Assembly (NCBI GenBank): GCA_013298715.1
Contig: JAAFIQ010000010.1
Span: 1-64,000, forward strand
Origin: Bacteroidota bacterium
GTDB taxonomy: Bacteria > Bacteroidota > Bacteroidia > B-17B0 > Aurantibacillaceae
DNA: 64,000 nucleotides
Direction: 5' to 3'
The notes under the pieces are model-generated. The model was not told the origin of the DNA and searched no databases. It saw only the letters and a program-made list of their open reading frames with translations. Both the position numbers and the translations under genes were made by a program. Shown here piece after piece: positions 7,711-16,768 of this stretch (positions within the stretch are counted from its first letter, which is position 1; each line of letters starts with the position of its first letter).

Positions 7711-10077
7711 ATGAAATCAGGTATAACAATACTATTAGTTTGGCTTACGGCAATTTGTATTGGTCAAAATATTCCACCTCGCACTTGGCGTGATCATACT
7801 AATATTAACACCGCCAATTCAGTTTGTAGATTTAATAATAAAGTTTACGTATCAAATTCTAACGGTATTGTTATAATTGATGGAGATTACGAAGCTTTAA
7901 CTATCAACCAAAGCAAAGCGAAATTTTCACAACTAAACAAAGCAAACGGTTTAAATGATGTTGGAGTTAAATTATTACGTGTAAACCCAAACAACAATAA
8001 GCTACTCGTTATTTATCAAAATTCCGCAATTGATATTATTAATTCAAGCGATGAAGTGCGCTACTTTGCCGATATTAAAAATAAAATTATAAACGGTAAA
8101 AAATTAATTAACGAAGTTTTTTTTAGAGGAAGCATGGCTTATTTAGCCTGTGGTTTTGGTATAGTTGTGTTTGACACGGATAAATTTGAAGTAAAAGACA
8201 CATACGTATTAGGATTAAATGGCACGAATACTGAAGTTTACCAAGTTGCTATGGATGATTCTTTAATTTTTGCTGCTACAGAGCGGGGTTTACTCAGATG
8301 TAATTACAAGTTAAAGAACCTAAATAATTTTAATAATTGGGTAAAGATAATATTCCCAAATAACCCTTTAAGCGCACCAGTAGGGGGAGTAATAAAAACA
8401 GGCAATAAGTTTTTAGCTACTTATAACCCTGCAAAAGTTAATACCAGTTTACCTCAGATTGATACTTTATATGAGAGCATAGATAATGCTAATTGGGCCA
8501 AATCTAACGCAGTGAGTTATCCAAGCAAATTATTTAAATTTAGCCATCATACCAATGAGTTTTTTACAATTTTTGATCAGTTTGGATTATTGGTAAGAAA
8601 CACGGCAAACTATGGTTTAAGAGATTATATAACTTCATTCAACGGTAAACAAATAAATTTAAGTGATAGTTATTTTATAATTAACGAAAGTTCGGGTCAG
8701 AAAGAGTATTGGATTACTGATTTAATAAATGGATTTTTTTATACCACCGGACAATTCCCATTTTTTAGGCAGTACAAAACCACAAATAATGGTTTGGCAT
8801 CCAGCCTCTCAAGCCAAGTAGATATTTTTGATGGCATAATCGCATCTGCTCCGTCACACCCAGATAAAGGTGGCGGAAGTATTTATACGCGCGCCAATAT
8901 TAGTTATTATGAGAACGACAAATGGGTTGATTTACCAAATAGAAATTTGGACAGTGGCGAAATTATTGACCTTAATGCTGTTTATATAGACAGAAAAGAT
9001 AAAAGTAGAATTTTCGGCTCATCGTTTAGTAGTGGGATTTATGAGTATAAAAACAATGTGTTGGTTGCTGTATACAATCAAAGTAATACAGCCATGCAGA
9101 GCAGTAGAATAATGGGAATGACCATGGATAAGGATGGCAATTTATGGACGCTTAACTCTGGTCAACAATATTATTTAAATGTGCTTAAAAAAAGCGGAGG
9201 GTACCAAACCTTTCAATTTAATGGACCTAAATTTACCAGAAGATTACTTATTGATAAGAACAATTTTATTTGGATGGTTCATGAAGATGAGGGTGGTATT
9301 ACGGTTTATAACCCAGGTAGTAATTTTAACCCACCACAACTAAATGTAAACTTAAAATATCTTAATCAAAATGCTGGAACAGGTAATCTAGGGACAGAAG
9401 GAATACACTGTATCGCCGAGGATAAGGACGGAAAACTTTGGATAGGAACTAGCGCAGGAATTAGGGTTGTTTATAACTCGAGTAGCGTGTTTAGTTCAAG
9501 TAAATTTGATGCAGAGCCAATAAAAATTGTTCAAGATGGTAATGTAGAATTACTGCTAGAAAAAGATATTGTAACAGCTATAACCATTGATGGGGCAAAT
9601 AATAAATGGGTTGGTACAGCCGATGGAGGATTATATTGCTTTAACCCAGATGGACAAAAGCAACTATTTCATTTCACCAAAGATAATAGCCCGCTTTATT
9701 CAAATAATATACTGGATGTTAATTACGATGAAAAAACAGGAGATGTTTATATTGCTACTGAAAATGGCCTACAATCATACAGAAGTACAGTTTTGGAGGG
9801 AGAAGAAGTTTTAACCAACGTGATAGCCTACCCTAACCCAGTTAGGCCAAATTACCAAGGTACTGTTTTAGTAAAAGGACTAATAGATAATGCTATTGTG
9901 AAAATTACCGATCAAAGTGGCAACATCGTTTGGGAAACAAAATCAAAAGGAGGCCAGATAGAGTGGAACTTAACAACATTTGCTAATGCGCGTGTAAAAA
10001 CTGGAGTTTATATAATTTATTCAACCAGTACTGATGGTCAACAACGCATAGCAACAAAGCTTTTAGTGATAAACTAA
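7711..10077 (+). CDS. porZ: Type IX secretion system PorZ-like propeller protein
   Basis: A 788-aa protein with an N-terminal signal peptide (ITILLVWLTAICIGQ). It consists mainly of repeated beta-propeller blades (for example KDGKLWIGTSAGIRVVYN and NNKWVGTADGGLYCFNPDG) and ends in a type IX-like C-terminal domain (IAYPNPVRP...GVYIIYSTS). PorZ is a surface component of the type IX attachment complex that supports processing and LPS attachment of cargo proteins. The start TWRDHTNINTANSVCRFNNK matches the usual PorZ opening (W-R-D-H ...). The gene is followed without a gap by recO (stop and start overlap in TAATG), a pairing seen in other Bacteroidota, which strengthens the call. It could also be a generic two-component-propeller protein. 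Confidence 0.85.
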   Translation: MKSGITILLVWLTAICIGQNIPPRTWRDHTNINTANSVCRFNNKVYVSNSNGIVIIDGDYEALTINQSKAKFSQLNKANGLNDVGVKLLRVNPNNNKLLVIYQNSAIDIINSSDEVRYFADIKNKIINGKKLINEVFFRGSMAYLACGFGIVVFDTDKFEVKDTYVLGLNGTNTEVYQVAMDDSLIFAATERGLLRCNYKLKNLNNFNNWVKIIFPNNPLSAPVGGVIKTGNKFLATYNPAKVNTSLPQIDTLYESIDNANWAKSNAVSYPSKLFKFSHHTNEFFTIFDQFGLLVRNTANYGLRDYITSFNGKQINLSDSYFIINESSGQKEYWITDLINGFFYTTGQFPFFRQYKTTNNGLASSLSSQVDIFDGIIASAPSHPDKGGGSIYTRANISYYENDKWVDLPNRNLDSGEIIDLNAVYIDRKDKSRIFGSSFSSGIYEYKNNVLVAVYNQSNTAMQSSRIMGMTMDKDGNLWTLNSGQQYYLNVLKKSGGYQTFQFNGPKFTRRLLIDKNNFIWMVHEDEGGITVYNPGSNFNPPQLNVNLKYLNQNAGTGNLGTEGIHCIAEDKDGKLWIGTSAGIRVVYNSSSVFSSSKFDAEPIKIVQDGNVELLLEKDIVTAITIDGANNKWVGTADGGLYCFNPDGQKQLFHFTKDNSPLYSNNILDVNYDEKTGDVYIATENGLQSYRSTVLEGEEVLTNVIAYPNPVRPNYQGTVLVKGLIDNAIVKITDQSGNIVWETKSKGGQIEWNLTTFANARVKTGVYIIYSTSTDGQQRIATKLLVIN

Positions 10078-10796
10078 TGTTGGTAAAAGATAAAGCCATT
10101 TTTTTACAGAACATAAAAACTGGTGATAAAAAAAGCATCGTAAAGCTGTACACACTAAGTAATGGATTGGTTTCTTGCTTTGCCGCAGTAAGTAAATCTC
10201 CAGGCTCTAAAATTAGAGCAAGTACGCTTTTACCTCTAAATTTATTGGAAGTGGAGTATATTATTCGCCAAAATAAAGATGTAGCTGTAATCACCGAGGC
10301 ACGAAGTTATTTTGTTGACAGCTTGCAAGGGAACAACTTTGCTTCGCTAGGTGTTTTACAATTTATAAATGAGGTATTAATAAAGATTTTAAAAGAACAA
10401 CAACAAAATACTTCCCTTTATAAGTTTATAGAGCAACAAATTATCCTATTAAAAAACCATGAATTTAATGCATCAACTTTTGTAGTCGAATTTTTAGTGG
10501 AGTTAACAAAATATCTTGGGATTGAGCCTCAAAATAATTATTCGATTCAAACCCCTTTTTTTAATTCAAGAGAAGGCGTATTTGAGGCGGTTGCACTAAC
10601 TTATCCTATGGGATTAGATAAAACCTGCTCACAACTTTTTTCTTCAGCACTTTCAGCAAACCCTACCACGGATAGATATACCAGTTATCAGCGTAAACTT
10701 TTAACAGACGCACTACTTGCCTACTATGGGTTTCACATTCCAAATTTTGGGAACATAAAAAGTTTAGAGGTGTTAAGAGAAATTGTGGTGGCTTAG
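10077..10796 (+). CDS. recO: DNA repair protein RecO
   Basis: RecO loads RecA onto SSB-coated single-stranded DNA with RecR and RecF. This 239-aa protein begins with the OB-fold segment LVKDKAIFLQNIKTGDKKSIVKLYT...GLVSCFAAVSKS and continues with the helical C-terminal part (LGVLQFINEVLIKILKEQQQN), which is typical of the family length in Bacteroidota. The ATG overlaps the porZ stop by one base, giving translational coupling. Confidence 0.9.
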   Translation: MLVKDKAIFLQNIKTGDKKSIVKLYTLSNGLVSCFAAVSKSPGSKIRASTLLPLNLLEVEYIIRQNKDVAVITEARSYFVDSLQGNNFASLGVLQFINEVLIKILKEQQQNTSLYKFIEQQIILLKNHEFNASTFVVEFLVELTKYLGIEPQNNYSIQTPFFNSREGVFEAVALTYPMGLDKTCSQLFSSALSANPTTDRYTSYQRKLLTDALLAYYGFHIPNFGNIKSLEVLREIVVA

Positions 10797-10823
10797 CAAA
10801 AAATATTTTACTACCTTTAAAGA

Positions 10824-11060
10824 ATGATTAAAAGCATAATAAATTGGTTTGAGCATAAAGCCTTTGGTGTATGCGAATGGTGGGGTAAAAAGCTTGGAAT
10901 AGATACAACAACAATACGAATGTATTTCATTTATTTGTCGTTTTTTACATTTGGAAGCCCAATAATTGCCTATTTTATTATGGTTTTTATTTTAGAGCAT
11001 AAAAATTATTTTAAACCATTTTATAAAAAAAAGCGACCAAGCGTTTGGGACCTTGATTAA
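10824..11060 (+). CDS. PspC-domain small membrane protein
   Basis: 78 aa with one hydrophobic segment (MYFIYLSFFTFGSPIIAYFIMVFILEH, about residues 33-59) and the PspC-type lead (WWGKKLGIDTTTIRMYFIYLS). Stand-alone PspC proteins are envelope-stress related in other bacteria; the role here is unknown. It is 27 bp after recO in the same direction and probably cotranscribed. Confidence 0.8.
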   Translation: MIKSIINWFEHKAFGVCEWWGKKLGIDTTTIRMYFIYLSFFTFGSPIIAYFIMVFILEHKNYFKPFYKKKRPSVWDLD

Positions 11061-11090
11061 TTAAAAACGAAGAATTAATAAAAATAAAGC

Positions 11091-11984
11091 ATGAAAAAAC
11101 TATCAATAATAATTGGATTAAACGGATTAGCAAATTTTTTAAATGCCCAGTCAATCAATGTTTCTGAGGGGAATGAAAATTTTTCAGTAGGCTCAAAAAA
11201 TTGTATTATAACAACCATTTATGAAAATAAAATGGCTGACGTGCTAGATGATTGGAAAAAAGTATTAAAAGATTACAAAAACGAATCGGTAAAAGATAAA
11301 AAGGGCGAAGTGTTTGCTGACAACCTACTTGTAAAGGAGTGGGGCAATAATACCGTAGATGTTTACTCGCGATTTTTTGAAAACAAAAAAGAAAAAACCG
11401 TACGTATGGTTACGGCAGTGGATATGGGCGGGGCATTTTTATCCTCTGGCACTGATAAAGAAAAATATACTTATTTTGAAAAGGTTATAAAAGAATTTGC
11501 AATTAAAACCACTAAAGGTCCGTTAGCCGATCAATTAAAAGATAACGAAAAAAAATTGGCTAACCTAGAAGACGATCAAAAAAGTTTGGAAAAGAAAAAC
11601 GAAAATCTTAAAAATGACATAAGCGACTACAAGTCAAAAATTTCGAAGAATGAATCAAACTTAGTTGTAAAAGAATCTGAACTTGTAAAAAAGAAAGGTG
11701 AGCTAGAAATTCAAAAAAAGGTTGTTGAAGCAAGTGCAGGCGCGGTAAGTGAGCAGGCAAAAGCATCGCAAAAAATTTATGATAAATTGGCTGGGCAACT
11801 TAAAGATTTAGAAAATGAGAAAAAAGATTTAAAAGAAGGAATTGAAAAAAACAACGAGCGCACTAAGGATGCTGAAAAAGACATTAAGAAAAACGAAGAG
11901 GAACAAGTAAAAAAGAAGGACGAAATCAAGAAACAAAAAGAAGTTGTAGAAGAGTTTAAAAAGCGATTAGAAAAAATTAATTGA
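11091..11984 (+). CDS. Secreted coiled-coil protein, unknown function
   Basis: 297 aa with a signal peptide (KLSIIIGLNGLANFLNA) and a small globular part to about residue 140. It then has a long charged coiled coil (about 150-297) rich in Lys, Glu and Asp, in which runs such as LEKKNENLKNDISDYKSK repeat. No enzyme motif is visible. It probably sits in the periplasm. The stop lies 25 bp before the convergent stop of the next gene. Confidence 0.75.
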   Translation: MKKLSIIIGLNGLANFLNAQSINVSEGNENFSVGSKNCIITTIYENKMADVLDDWKKVLKDYKNESVKDKKGEVFADNLLVKEWGNNTVDVYSRFFENKKEKTVRMVTAVDMGGAFLSSGTDKEKYTYFEKVIKEFAIKTTKGPLADQLKDNEKKLANLEDDQKSLEKKNENLKNDISDYKSKISKNESNLVVKESELVKKKGELEIQKKVVEASAGAVSEQAKASQKIYDKLAGQLKDLENEKKDLKEGIEKNNERTKDAEKDIKKNEEEQVKKKDEIKKQKEVVEEFKKRLEKIN

Positions 11985-12009
11985 TTTATATTTTCAAAGT
12001 ATAAAATTA

Positions 12010-13506
12010 TCAACTACGTCTCTTAAATAGAAACATACTACTTTCCTCTGCTACTAAAATCCAATCTCTTGATTTTTTTAGTTCTTCTATATACTCTTCT
12101 AACTGGGTTTTTGAAAGCGGCCAATCATTCCCCGTTGCCCCAACAAAAACATAATTCGCTTCTGATACATCAGGAATTAAAAAAATCCATTTACGAAATG
12201 CTAAATTTGCTCCAAAACAACTGTTGGTAGAAAGCCTCGCATTCTTAGGAATCATTTTAGTCAATTTTTCAAATGAACCCCTATTGAATTCACTTTTGAA
12301 ATGAGGCTTAATTAAGATATTTACATTCAAGTTATAATAAAGCTCGCCATTACGCTGAAACATGTTCAAAAAACTTGTTGAATATGATAGAAAACCTGCA
12401 AAGGCTGCAAGCCTAAGTTTCAATCGTAAAGAACTTATATACAATAGGGAAGTATAAACCGATATTACAATAATAGGAGCAAACTCTATCGAATAATGAA
12501 AATCTATTCCCCATTTTCCTTGGTCTATATTATACATCTTTTGAAATATAATTGGAATTATCATTACTAAAAATTCAGGTTTTATAAGTAAAGCAAGTCC
12601 GCCGCTTACAAAGAGGCAAACATAGGTTTCTTGTTTACACCAATCGTTATTGGGGTTGCCGCTATGATTTGTAAAAAGAGTTGTTAAGTAATATTTAGAT
12701 TTGAATAGCAAGTTTTCGATAATTTCTTTTGGCCCGCTACCCAAAATACCATAATAAGATAAATGATTACCAGAGTTATTATCTTTTAAAAAAATTGGCA
12801 TAACCAATTTGATTACAATTAGCATGTAAACAACACAAAAGAGTAACAGCGCTGTGAGTATTTTTACTTTTTTGAAATCATTTTTAAAAATCAAAATGTA
12901 ACCTATAATAACAAACGCCAAAATTAGAGGCATGTTTTCTTTTCCAATACAAATAAAAATGGTAACAATTGTAAGATTTTTGAAATTATCTAAGTATAAA
13001 TAATAGATAAACCAAGGAATAAGCATAGTTGCTACCACGTTATCATGATAGCCAAAGCCAAGCGCAGAATATAAACCATAAAAAGAAAAAAAATGAAATA
13101 GTGCAACTTCAGGCAACATTGTTGAAGGATGTAGAAGCTTAATAAGTTTATAAATGCCATAGCCACCAAACAAAATGGCTGCTATTTGAACAATAAGCAA
13201 AGTATACAAACCAAAAACGTAGTATAAAGGCGAAAAAATAATTGTGTATAAAGCGAAATGATCTCCAAGAAAGTTTGTGACGTTTGCATGACCGTATGGA
13301 TGAGGGTTGTTTATAAAATGGCTGTATTGATAAATGCTATTATTATAAATCCCTAAATCATAAGCGTGAGCATGAAAATTGTAAAGATTAGGAATCGAAA
13401 TAAGCGCAAAAATTATTGCGAATAACAAATAAATGTAAAATTTAATTTGCTTGAATTGATTTTCAAGCGTATAAAATAACGTGCCTCGATTAATTATTTT
13501 TAGCAT
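12010..13506 (-). CDS. DUF2079 multi-pass membrane protein
   Basis: 498 aa with about ten hydrophobic segments. The N-terminal loop NLYNFHAHAYDLGIYNNSI and the following DHFALYTIIFSPLYYVFG are the signature of DUF2079 membrane proteins, which resemble GT-C glycosyltransferases and often lie among sugar genes. Its start overlaps the end of the next upstream gene (13490-13506), so it belongs to the same operon. Its substrate is not known. Confidence 0.85.
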   Translation of the reverse strand: MLKIINRGTLFYTLENQFKQIKFYIYLLFAIIFALISIPNLYNFHAHAYDLGIYNNSIYQYSHFINNPHPYGHANVTNFLGDHFALYTIIFSPLYYVFGLYTLLIVQIAAILFGGYGIYKLIKLLHPSTMLPEVALFHFFSFYGLYSALGFGYHDNVVATMLIPWFIYYLYLDNFKNLTIVTIFICIGKENMPLILAFVIIGYILIFKNDFKKVKILTALLLFCVVYMLIVIKLVMPIFLKDNNSGNHLSYYGILGSGPKEIIENLLFKSKYYLTTLFTNHSGNPNNDWCKQETYVCLFVSGGLALLIKPEFLVMIIPIIFQKMYNIDQGKWGIDFHYSIEFAPIIVISVYTSLLYISSLRLKLRLAAFAGFLSYSTSFLNMFQRNGELYYNLNVNILIKPHFKSEFNRGSFEKLTKMIPKNARLSTNSCFGANLAFRKWIFLIPDVSEANYVFVGATGNDWPLSKTQLEEYIEELKKSRDWILVAEESSMFLFKRRS

Positions 13507-14932
13507 AGCTTTTTACGTAATAATTAGCGAAATAATAATTCATTTTTGTTTCATGATAGCCAAATTTCAAAAATTCATCCATCATTTTGGTATCGTTTTT
13601 TTCTTCATTAGCAATTAAAAAAAGAGTATCCTTAGAATTGCTTTTATTTTGAATAAGTTTAGTAAGCTCGTTAATAGAGTTAAAATAATAACTGCGAGCT
13701 TTAATTTGTGCTTGCTCATCAACACTTTTTGTTGTGTAATAAAATTTTATTGGCAAAGAGTCAGAACAAAAATAGTGGTTGTTTGGGCTACCATTTTGGA
13801 TTAATTTTAAAACACCTTTACTATGCCAACCGTGGTTTACACCTAGTTTAATAGAAGGTAAAAAAGTAAATAAATAAAGCATGGTAAGTAATATTTGGCT
13901 TTTTGCAGAGAATGTATTATGTCCAAAAATAACACTAAGAAGAATAATAAGAAACATACACAAGTATATTGCAGTTGAATTATACAAATGATTTTCCTTG
14001 CTTATACTACTTTTAAAGTAACAAACAAAAAGTAATACGAATAAATAAAACGAAAACTTAAAGAACTTAAAAGATTTAAGCGAATGATTTTTAACCAATC
14101 CTTTAAAGTAAGTATTCAGCGCTATAGCAAAAGTTAGCAAGAACAATAAATTAAAAAAGAAGTAATCAAAGGTAAGGTTGTAACAAAAAGATTTTATCCA
14201 GAACACTTCCATTCCTTTATTAAAAAAGAAAGCAAATATGTTAGTGTCAAAAATATAAGCAAATAAAAAATAATTAGTAAACAACACAAACAGTAAACCT
14301 ACTTTAATAATTTGTTTTTTTAAATTAGGAAAGTTAACAACAATAAAAAGAAATTGAAAAAGTACAAACCATAAATAACTATTTGATGTGTAAAAACCTA
14401 AAATACATATTACAGTGTATTTTATAATTAACTTGTTTTTATTCTCAGTTGCCAATTCGAATATATAATAAGCACTAAGTACAGAAAACAGAAGTAGCAA
14501 AGAACCGTGATGAATTAGTTGCGCATTAAAAGTAATTAAATTATTAGTAAAGAAAAATATACTTGCCCAAACAGCTACAAGATAATTGACATTATTATAA
14601 ATCAGTTTATAAAAGTATACAGCAGCAATACTTATAAACACTACACTTGGCAAACGCAAAAGAAAAACAGCAGTGCCAAAAGCTTTACCAAACGAAAAAG
14701 TAATTAAATAGAATAAAGCATTATTTGTAAACGAAACATTGCCAAAATTAAAACTTTTTGCCTCTTGTAAATTAGTGTACTCTACTAAACTAATATCATT
14801 CAAGTCAAGCAAATATAATTTGCATATAAAATTTACTAGAAAAATAAAAACAAGAGTGCTTTTAAAATTAGTTTTAAAGTATGCCGCTATTTTAAAAAAT
14901 GGCGCAAAAAATATGTCAATAATTTTATTCAA
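13490..14932 (-). CDS. GT39-like (ArnT/PMT-type) membrane glycosyltransferase
   Basis: 480 aa with about ten membrane spans and a C-terminal soluble tail. The first loop (DISLVEYTNLQEAKSFNFGNV) occupies the position where GT-C enzymes carry their acidic catalytic residue; the family is otherwise weakly conserved here. Neighbours at both sides are the same type, overlapping on the left and 23 bp apart on the right. It probably transfers a lipid-linked sugar to surface polysaccharide or protein. The specific activity cannot be read. Confidence 0.65.
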   Translation of the reverse strand: MNKIIDIFFAPFFKIAAYFKTNFKSTLVFIFLVNFICKLYLLDLNDISLVEYTNLQEAKSFNFGNVSFTNNALFYLITFSFGKAFGTAVFLLRLPSVVFISIAAVYFYKLIYNNVNYLVAVWASIFFFTNNLITFNAQLIHHGSLLLLFSVLSAYYIFELATENKNKLIIKYTVICILGFYTSNSYLWFVLFQFLFIVVNFPNLKKQIIKVGLLFVLFTNYFLFAYIFDTNIFAFFFNKGMEVFWIKSFCYNLTFDYFFFNLLFLLTFAIALNTYFKGLVKNHSLKSFKFFKFSFYLFVLLFVCYFKSSISKENHLYNSTAIYLCMFLIILLSVIFGHNTFSAKSQILLTMLYLFTFLPSIKLGVNHGWHSKGVLKLIQNGSPNNHYFCSDSLPIKFYYTTKSVDEQAQIKARSYYFNSINELTKLIQNKSNSKDTLFLIANEEKNDTKMMDEFLKFGYHETKMNYYFANYYVKSYAKNN

Positions 14933-14955
14933 CTAATAGGTAACTTTGCTTAAAT

Positions 14956-16560
14956 TCAATCTAAACTATAAATAGAAACAGCTTCTTTTTGATAAATTTT
15001 ATGAGTCAAAAATGATTTTAGTTTTTCGTTATTTAACCAATTTGGTTCAATAATAACAATGTACTTAAGACCAATTTTTTTCTTTTCTTTTATAAATAAA
15101 TCTATTGTTTCGCTTGCCACATTGTAGTCTGTGTACCCAGCTCTGTTAAGGGCAACCAAAGATCGGTTAATAGTATAATCGCCTAGGCAAAGAATTATAT
15201 CAGATTGTTTTATTCCCAAATAATCTAACTTAAAGGCAGGATTTTCAATCAAACTATAGCGATAAGCATTAGTCCATAAAAAGTACTCCGCCCGAGAGCT
15301 TTCAAATTCATTATAAATAAAAGTGTTTAAAAAACTATCGGGTTTATAGCGCCATTTAGACCAAGTTAAGGAACTGCTATATTGCGTATTTCCGACTAAA
15401 AGAAATAAGAAAATAATTATTGTAGATTTTGCCTTCAATAAATCAGCTTTTGTTTTTAGAAAAATTTTGAGCTGCATTATAAAAAATAGTAGTAGTACAC
15501 ATTGCATATTTATTAAATAATAATCGTGTTCAGAAAACACAAAGTAGAAAAGCAAAATATAAGCAATAAAGCAAATTAAGCTAACTATCATCACTGAGCT
15601 TTCAAATAAAAAGGCTTTAAACTTTGAAATAATCAAGTAAACTCCTGATATTAATAATGGCACAAGAAATAATAGTGGATACATTTTATCCAATTTGTTA
15701 TCAATTAAACTTCTTAAAATATTAAATTTTTCTTTAGTGGATTCAATTTCCCAAATAGGTAATATGCCAACTAGAAAAAATCCGGTTGGATGTTTTAAAT
15801 TATATCTATTTGCATACGAAAACCACAAATACCAAACCACTAATGGAAGTGCGAGTGAGCTTAGTGATAAAAGTACTTTTTTCGCACCAAGCGTTTTGTA
15901 ATTTGTTATTAAACAAAATAGAACCATAAATGCACAAATTGAATAAGAAAATGCAGCGGATGCCTTTAGTAAGCCAGCTAATGAAAAAACTGAGATAAAA
16001 ACAATTAAATTTTTATTTGAGAAATTGGAAAGAAAATTAAACAAAAAGTAAAGCGCAATTAAGCTAAGACTCAGCGCCTGTATGTCGCTAATAGTTGATA
16101 TTCCAAAATAGGATAAATTTGGCGATGTGTTAAACAATAGGGTTAAAATAATTGATAGGGTAATATTATTTTCAGTTATTTTAATAAAGAGCTTAAATAA
16201 ATAAAATAGCCCAAAAAATAAGAATAACATATTCGTAAATTTATAAATGCCTATATTTACTCCTGTAATTTTCCAAATATTTCCAATTATGTATTGAACT
16301 ATTGGAAAATCTGTTGCTGCTTTACCATCATTATTCTGACCTAGGTTATTTACCATGGGCTCTAGCAAATTAGCTTTGTCATTGTAAAAATTTAATGCAA
16401 ATGAAATGCAATCTGCCTGTCTCCAAGAATGATGTTGCATTATAGGAACTTGTAAAAAATGAGCATAATTATAAATCATAAATTGCCCAATTATTAAAAA
16501 CGTAATTGTGAATTGCGGAAAGCGTTTAATAAGACTTGATATTTTATGTATCATTTTCAT
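14956..16560 (-). CDS. GT39-family membrane glycosyltransferase
   Basis: 534 aa, about eleven membrane spans. The lead QVPIMQHHSWRQADCISFAL (about residues 37-56) is the characteristic H-x-W-R-q-a-D motif of GT39/ArnT-like enzymes, with the Asp of QAD as the expected catalytic acid. The next ATG is only two codons in (MKMIHK) and would not change the function. It is the first gene of the three-gene run (order 16560 to 12010), and its upstream gap of 208 bp probably carries the promoter. Confidence 0.8.
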   Translation of the reverse strand: MKMIHKISSLIKRFPQFTITFLIIGQFMIYNYAHFLQVPIMQHHSWRQADCISFALNFYNDKANLLEPMVNNLGQNNDGKAATDFPIVQYIIGNIWKITGVNIGIYKFTNMLFLFFGLFYLFKLFIKITENNITLSIILTLLFNTSPNLSYFGISTISDIQALSLSLIALYFLFNFLSNFSNKNLIVFISVFSLAGLLKASAAFSYSICAFMVLFCLITNYKTLGAKKVLLSLSSLALPLVVWYLWFSYANRYNLKHPTGFFLVGILPIWEIESTKEKFNILRSLIDNKLDKMYPLLFLVPLLISGVYLIISKFKAFLFESSVMIVSLICFIAYILLFYFVFSEHDYYLINMQCVLLLFFIMQLKIFLKTKADLLKAKSTIIIFLFLLVGNTQYSSSLTWSKWRYKPDSFLNTFIYNEFESSRAEYFLWTNAYRYSLIENPAFKLDYLGIKQSDIILCLGDYTINRSLVALNRAGYTDYNVASETIDLFIKEKKKIGLKYIVIIEPNWLNNEKLKSFLTHKIYQKEAVSIYSLD

Positions 16561-16735
16561 TTATAATTAACTCAAAAGAATACTCTTCTTCTTATATTTT
16601 AATCATGTGCAATTCAACGAATATACAAATAATGATTCTTACACCAATAATATTATGCAAATTTCAACTGCAACATTATTAAAGATAAAGTCTACAAGAT
16701 GATCATAAAAAATTTAGTTTTAATTTATAAAAGTA

Positions 16736-16767
16736 GCTTTGATTGTAGTTTGTTTAATATAATCAAA
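16736..16767. other. Imperfect inverted repeat after the dehydratase gene
   Basis: CTTTGATT (16736-16743) and AATCAAAG (16760-16767) are an 8-bp exact inverted repeat with a 16-bp loop, directly after the stop of the minus-strand dehydratase gene. The loop is long and no strong T-run follows, so it is only a weak terminator candidate. Confidence 0.3.
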
Positions 16768-16768
16768 G

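Noticed and set aside
16736-16767. Strong terminator after the dehydratase gene
   Set aside because: The loop is 16 bases and the T-run is weak; kept only as a low-confidence repeat.
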